From: Acd1 sp049973945
Lineage (GTDB): Archaea; Thermoproteota; Thermoprotei_A; Sulfolobales; Sulfolobaceae
Assembly: GCA_049973945.1 (NCBI GenBank)
Contig: JBMFJH010000005.1
Location: 29,017 to 93,016 of the forward strand
Direction of reading: 5' to 3'
Length of the DNA: 64,000 nucleotides
The position numbers were made by a program, and so were the translations under genes. Positions within the stretch are counted from its first letter, which is position 1. Each line of letters starts with the position of its first letter. This document shows positions 63,368-64,000 of the stretch, piece after piece. The notes below the pieces were generated by a model. That model was not told the DNA's origin. It saw only the letters and a program-made list of their open reading frames with translations, and made no database searches.

Positions 63368-64000
63368 GTGGAGTGTCATTTCCAGGACTACACGGTCTCC
63401 AGGTACGGGGAGGAGAAGGTCAAGATCGCTGGTAGGGCATGGAGCGAGGCCGTGAAGAAGATCGAGGACGCCGTCCTGAACGGCAAGGGGGTAGTGGTGA
63501 CGATTGTCGGCGAACCTGGGATGGGGAAGACCACAGTGCTCAACGCCGTCAAGGGAGACCTGAAGGACTCCACCTTCCTGATTTACCTCGACCTGGTGAC
63601 CAGGGACTCCCTCTCGTCGTCCGCGTGGAGGTACATCAAGGAGACGAACTTCTACGAGAGGGTCAGGGCAAAGGCCTACGAGGTCTTGGCCTCCCACAAG
63701 GAGGAGTTGGGATACACTGGGTTGACCAAGATAAGGAGGGAGTTCAACAACTGGCTGTCCAAGTCCTGCGAGTCCGGCAAGTGGAACGAGAAGTACGGTT
63801 ACGCTCAGAGGCTTTACTGCATGGCCTACAAGGAGGACATTAACGGGCTCGTCCAGTTCGTCACGGATCTAAGTCACTTGGGCAAAGTTGGGCTACTCAT
63901 AGACGAGATCAAGCCGTACGAGTTGCACTTCTCGGAGCTCCACAAGCTCATTAACGAGGCAAAGGTGGCGATAGCCGTGACCATGACCTCGGACGTTTAC
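63368..64000 (+). CDS. P-loop ATPase, runs off the window
   Basis: 211 codons from GTG 63368 without a stop. VECHFQDYTVSRYGEEKVKI, Walker A TIVGEPGMGKTTVL at about 55-68, and a Walker B candidate VGLLIDEIKPY near 176-186, then IAVTMTSDVY, a sensor-like strand. It looks like an archaeal STAND/AAA ATPase paired with the winged-helix protein upstream. Its C-terminus lies outside the window. Confidence 0.75.
   Translation, partial: MECHFQDYTVSRYGEEKVKIAGRAWSEAVKKIEDAVLNGKGVVVTIVGEPGMGKTTVLNAVKGDLKDSTFLIYLDLVTRDSLSSSAWRYIKETNFYERVRAKAYEVLASHKEELGYTGLTKIRREFNNWLSKSCESGKWNEKYGYAQRLYCMAYKEDINGLVQFVTDLSHLGKVGLLIDEIKPYELHFSELHKLINEAKVAIAVTMTSDVY

Noticed and set aside
1..64000. tRNA or rRNA genes, insertion sequences with terminal inverted repeats, and an integrase-att element.
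   Set aside because: I looked for T-loop sequences, transposase and integrase motifs and found none I could support by eye.

Overview
The window looks like a chromosomal piece of a thermoacidophilic crenarchaeon of the Sulfolobales, though one with higher GC than Sulfolobus proper. The evidence is: CRISPR repeats ending GAATTGAAAG with a TATA box beside the first repeat; mostly leaderless genes with an AT-rich TATA box about 25 bp before an ATG, GTG or TTG start; the csa3/csa1/cas1/cas2 gene set; PaREP1-type proteins; a membrane-linked Ser/Thr kinase; CbiZ; and a CpsA-like M20 peptidase. The genus is inferred, not shown. I found no tRNA, rRNA or complete insertion sequence.

Layout. 0-10 kb: the tail of a paralogue of a gene that also sits beside cas10, a MoxR-like ATPase, a VapBC pair with a frameshifted toxin, a Cys-rich HExxH protein, a tiny ankyrin protein, and many small unrecognised genes with long non-coding gaps. 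10.4-20.7 kb: CRISPR arrays 1 (30 repeats) and 2 (55 repeats), both transcribed leftwards, separated by 4.5 kb of mostly decayed sequence. 20.7-28.5 kb: the adaptation locus, framed by the facing leaders of arrays 2 and 3. It holds csa3, cas2, cas1 and csa1 plus a 1455-residue two-P-loop NTPase. csa3 is cut by an internal inversion, cas1 has an in-frame amber codon and cas2 is truncated. 29.0-31.5 kb: array 3 (39 repeats, transcribed rightwards). 31.7-42.7 kb: a type III-A-like effector locus (csm2-csm3-csm5-cas10 leftwards, csm4 rightwards) with an inserted ABC-type ATPase/Cys-rich pair, an ATPase with a nuclease-like tail, a Csx1-like CARF protein without a visible HEPN motif, and a DUF3800 protein. 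No cas6 and no type I effector genes lie in the window.

44.2-48.1 kb is the most unusual part. A CARF-wHTH protein fused to a retropepsin-like aspartic protease stands next to an archaeal ATPase gene, and the pair is present again as a partial inverted copy (ATPase C-terminus plus a CARF-wHTH protein without the protease). The ATPase gene contains a microinversion bounded by 8-bp inverted repeats; flipping it back restores the reading frame at both ends.

48-64 kb: two nucleotidyltransferase/HEPN pairs, a methyltransferase, a DUF4143 ATPase, then more ordinary genes (ClC channel, kinase, cbiZ, an M20 peptidase with an in-frame TAA, three tandem membrane paralogues), and a wHTH/ATPase pair running off the end.

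How the parts could work together (inference): the three arrays share a leader block and nearly the same repeat, so they probably use one processing enzyme encoded elsewhere. The Csm complex would cleave target RNA and make cyclic oligoadenylate through the intact Cas10 GGDD, which would then switch the CARF proteins, including the CARF-protease. New-spacer acquisition from this locus looks disabled unless other copies of csa3, cas1 and cas2 exist. Several breaks are single-base changes, so read-level confirmation decides how much of the decay is real.
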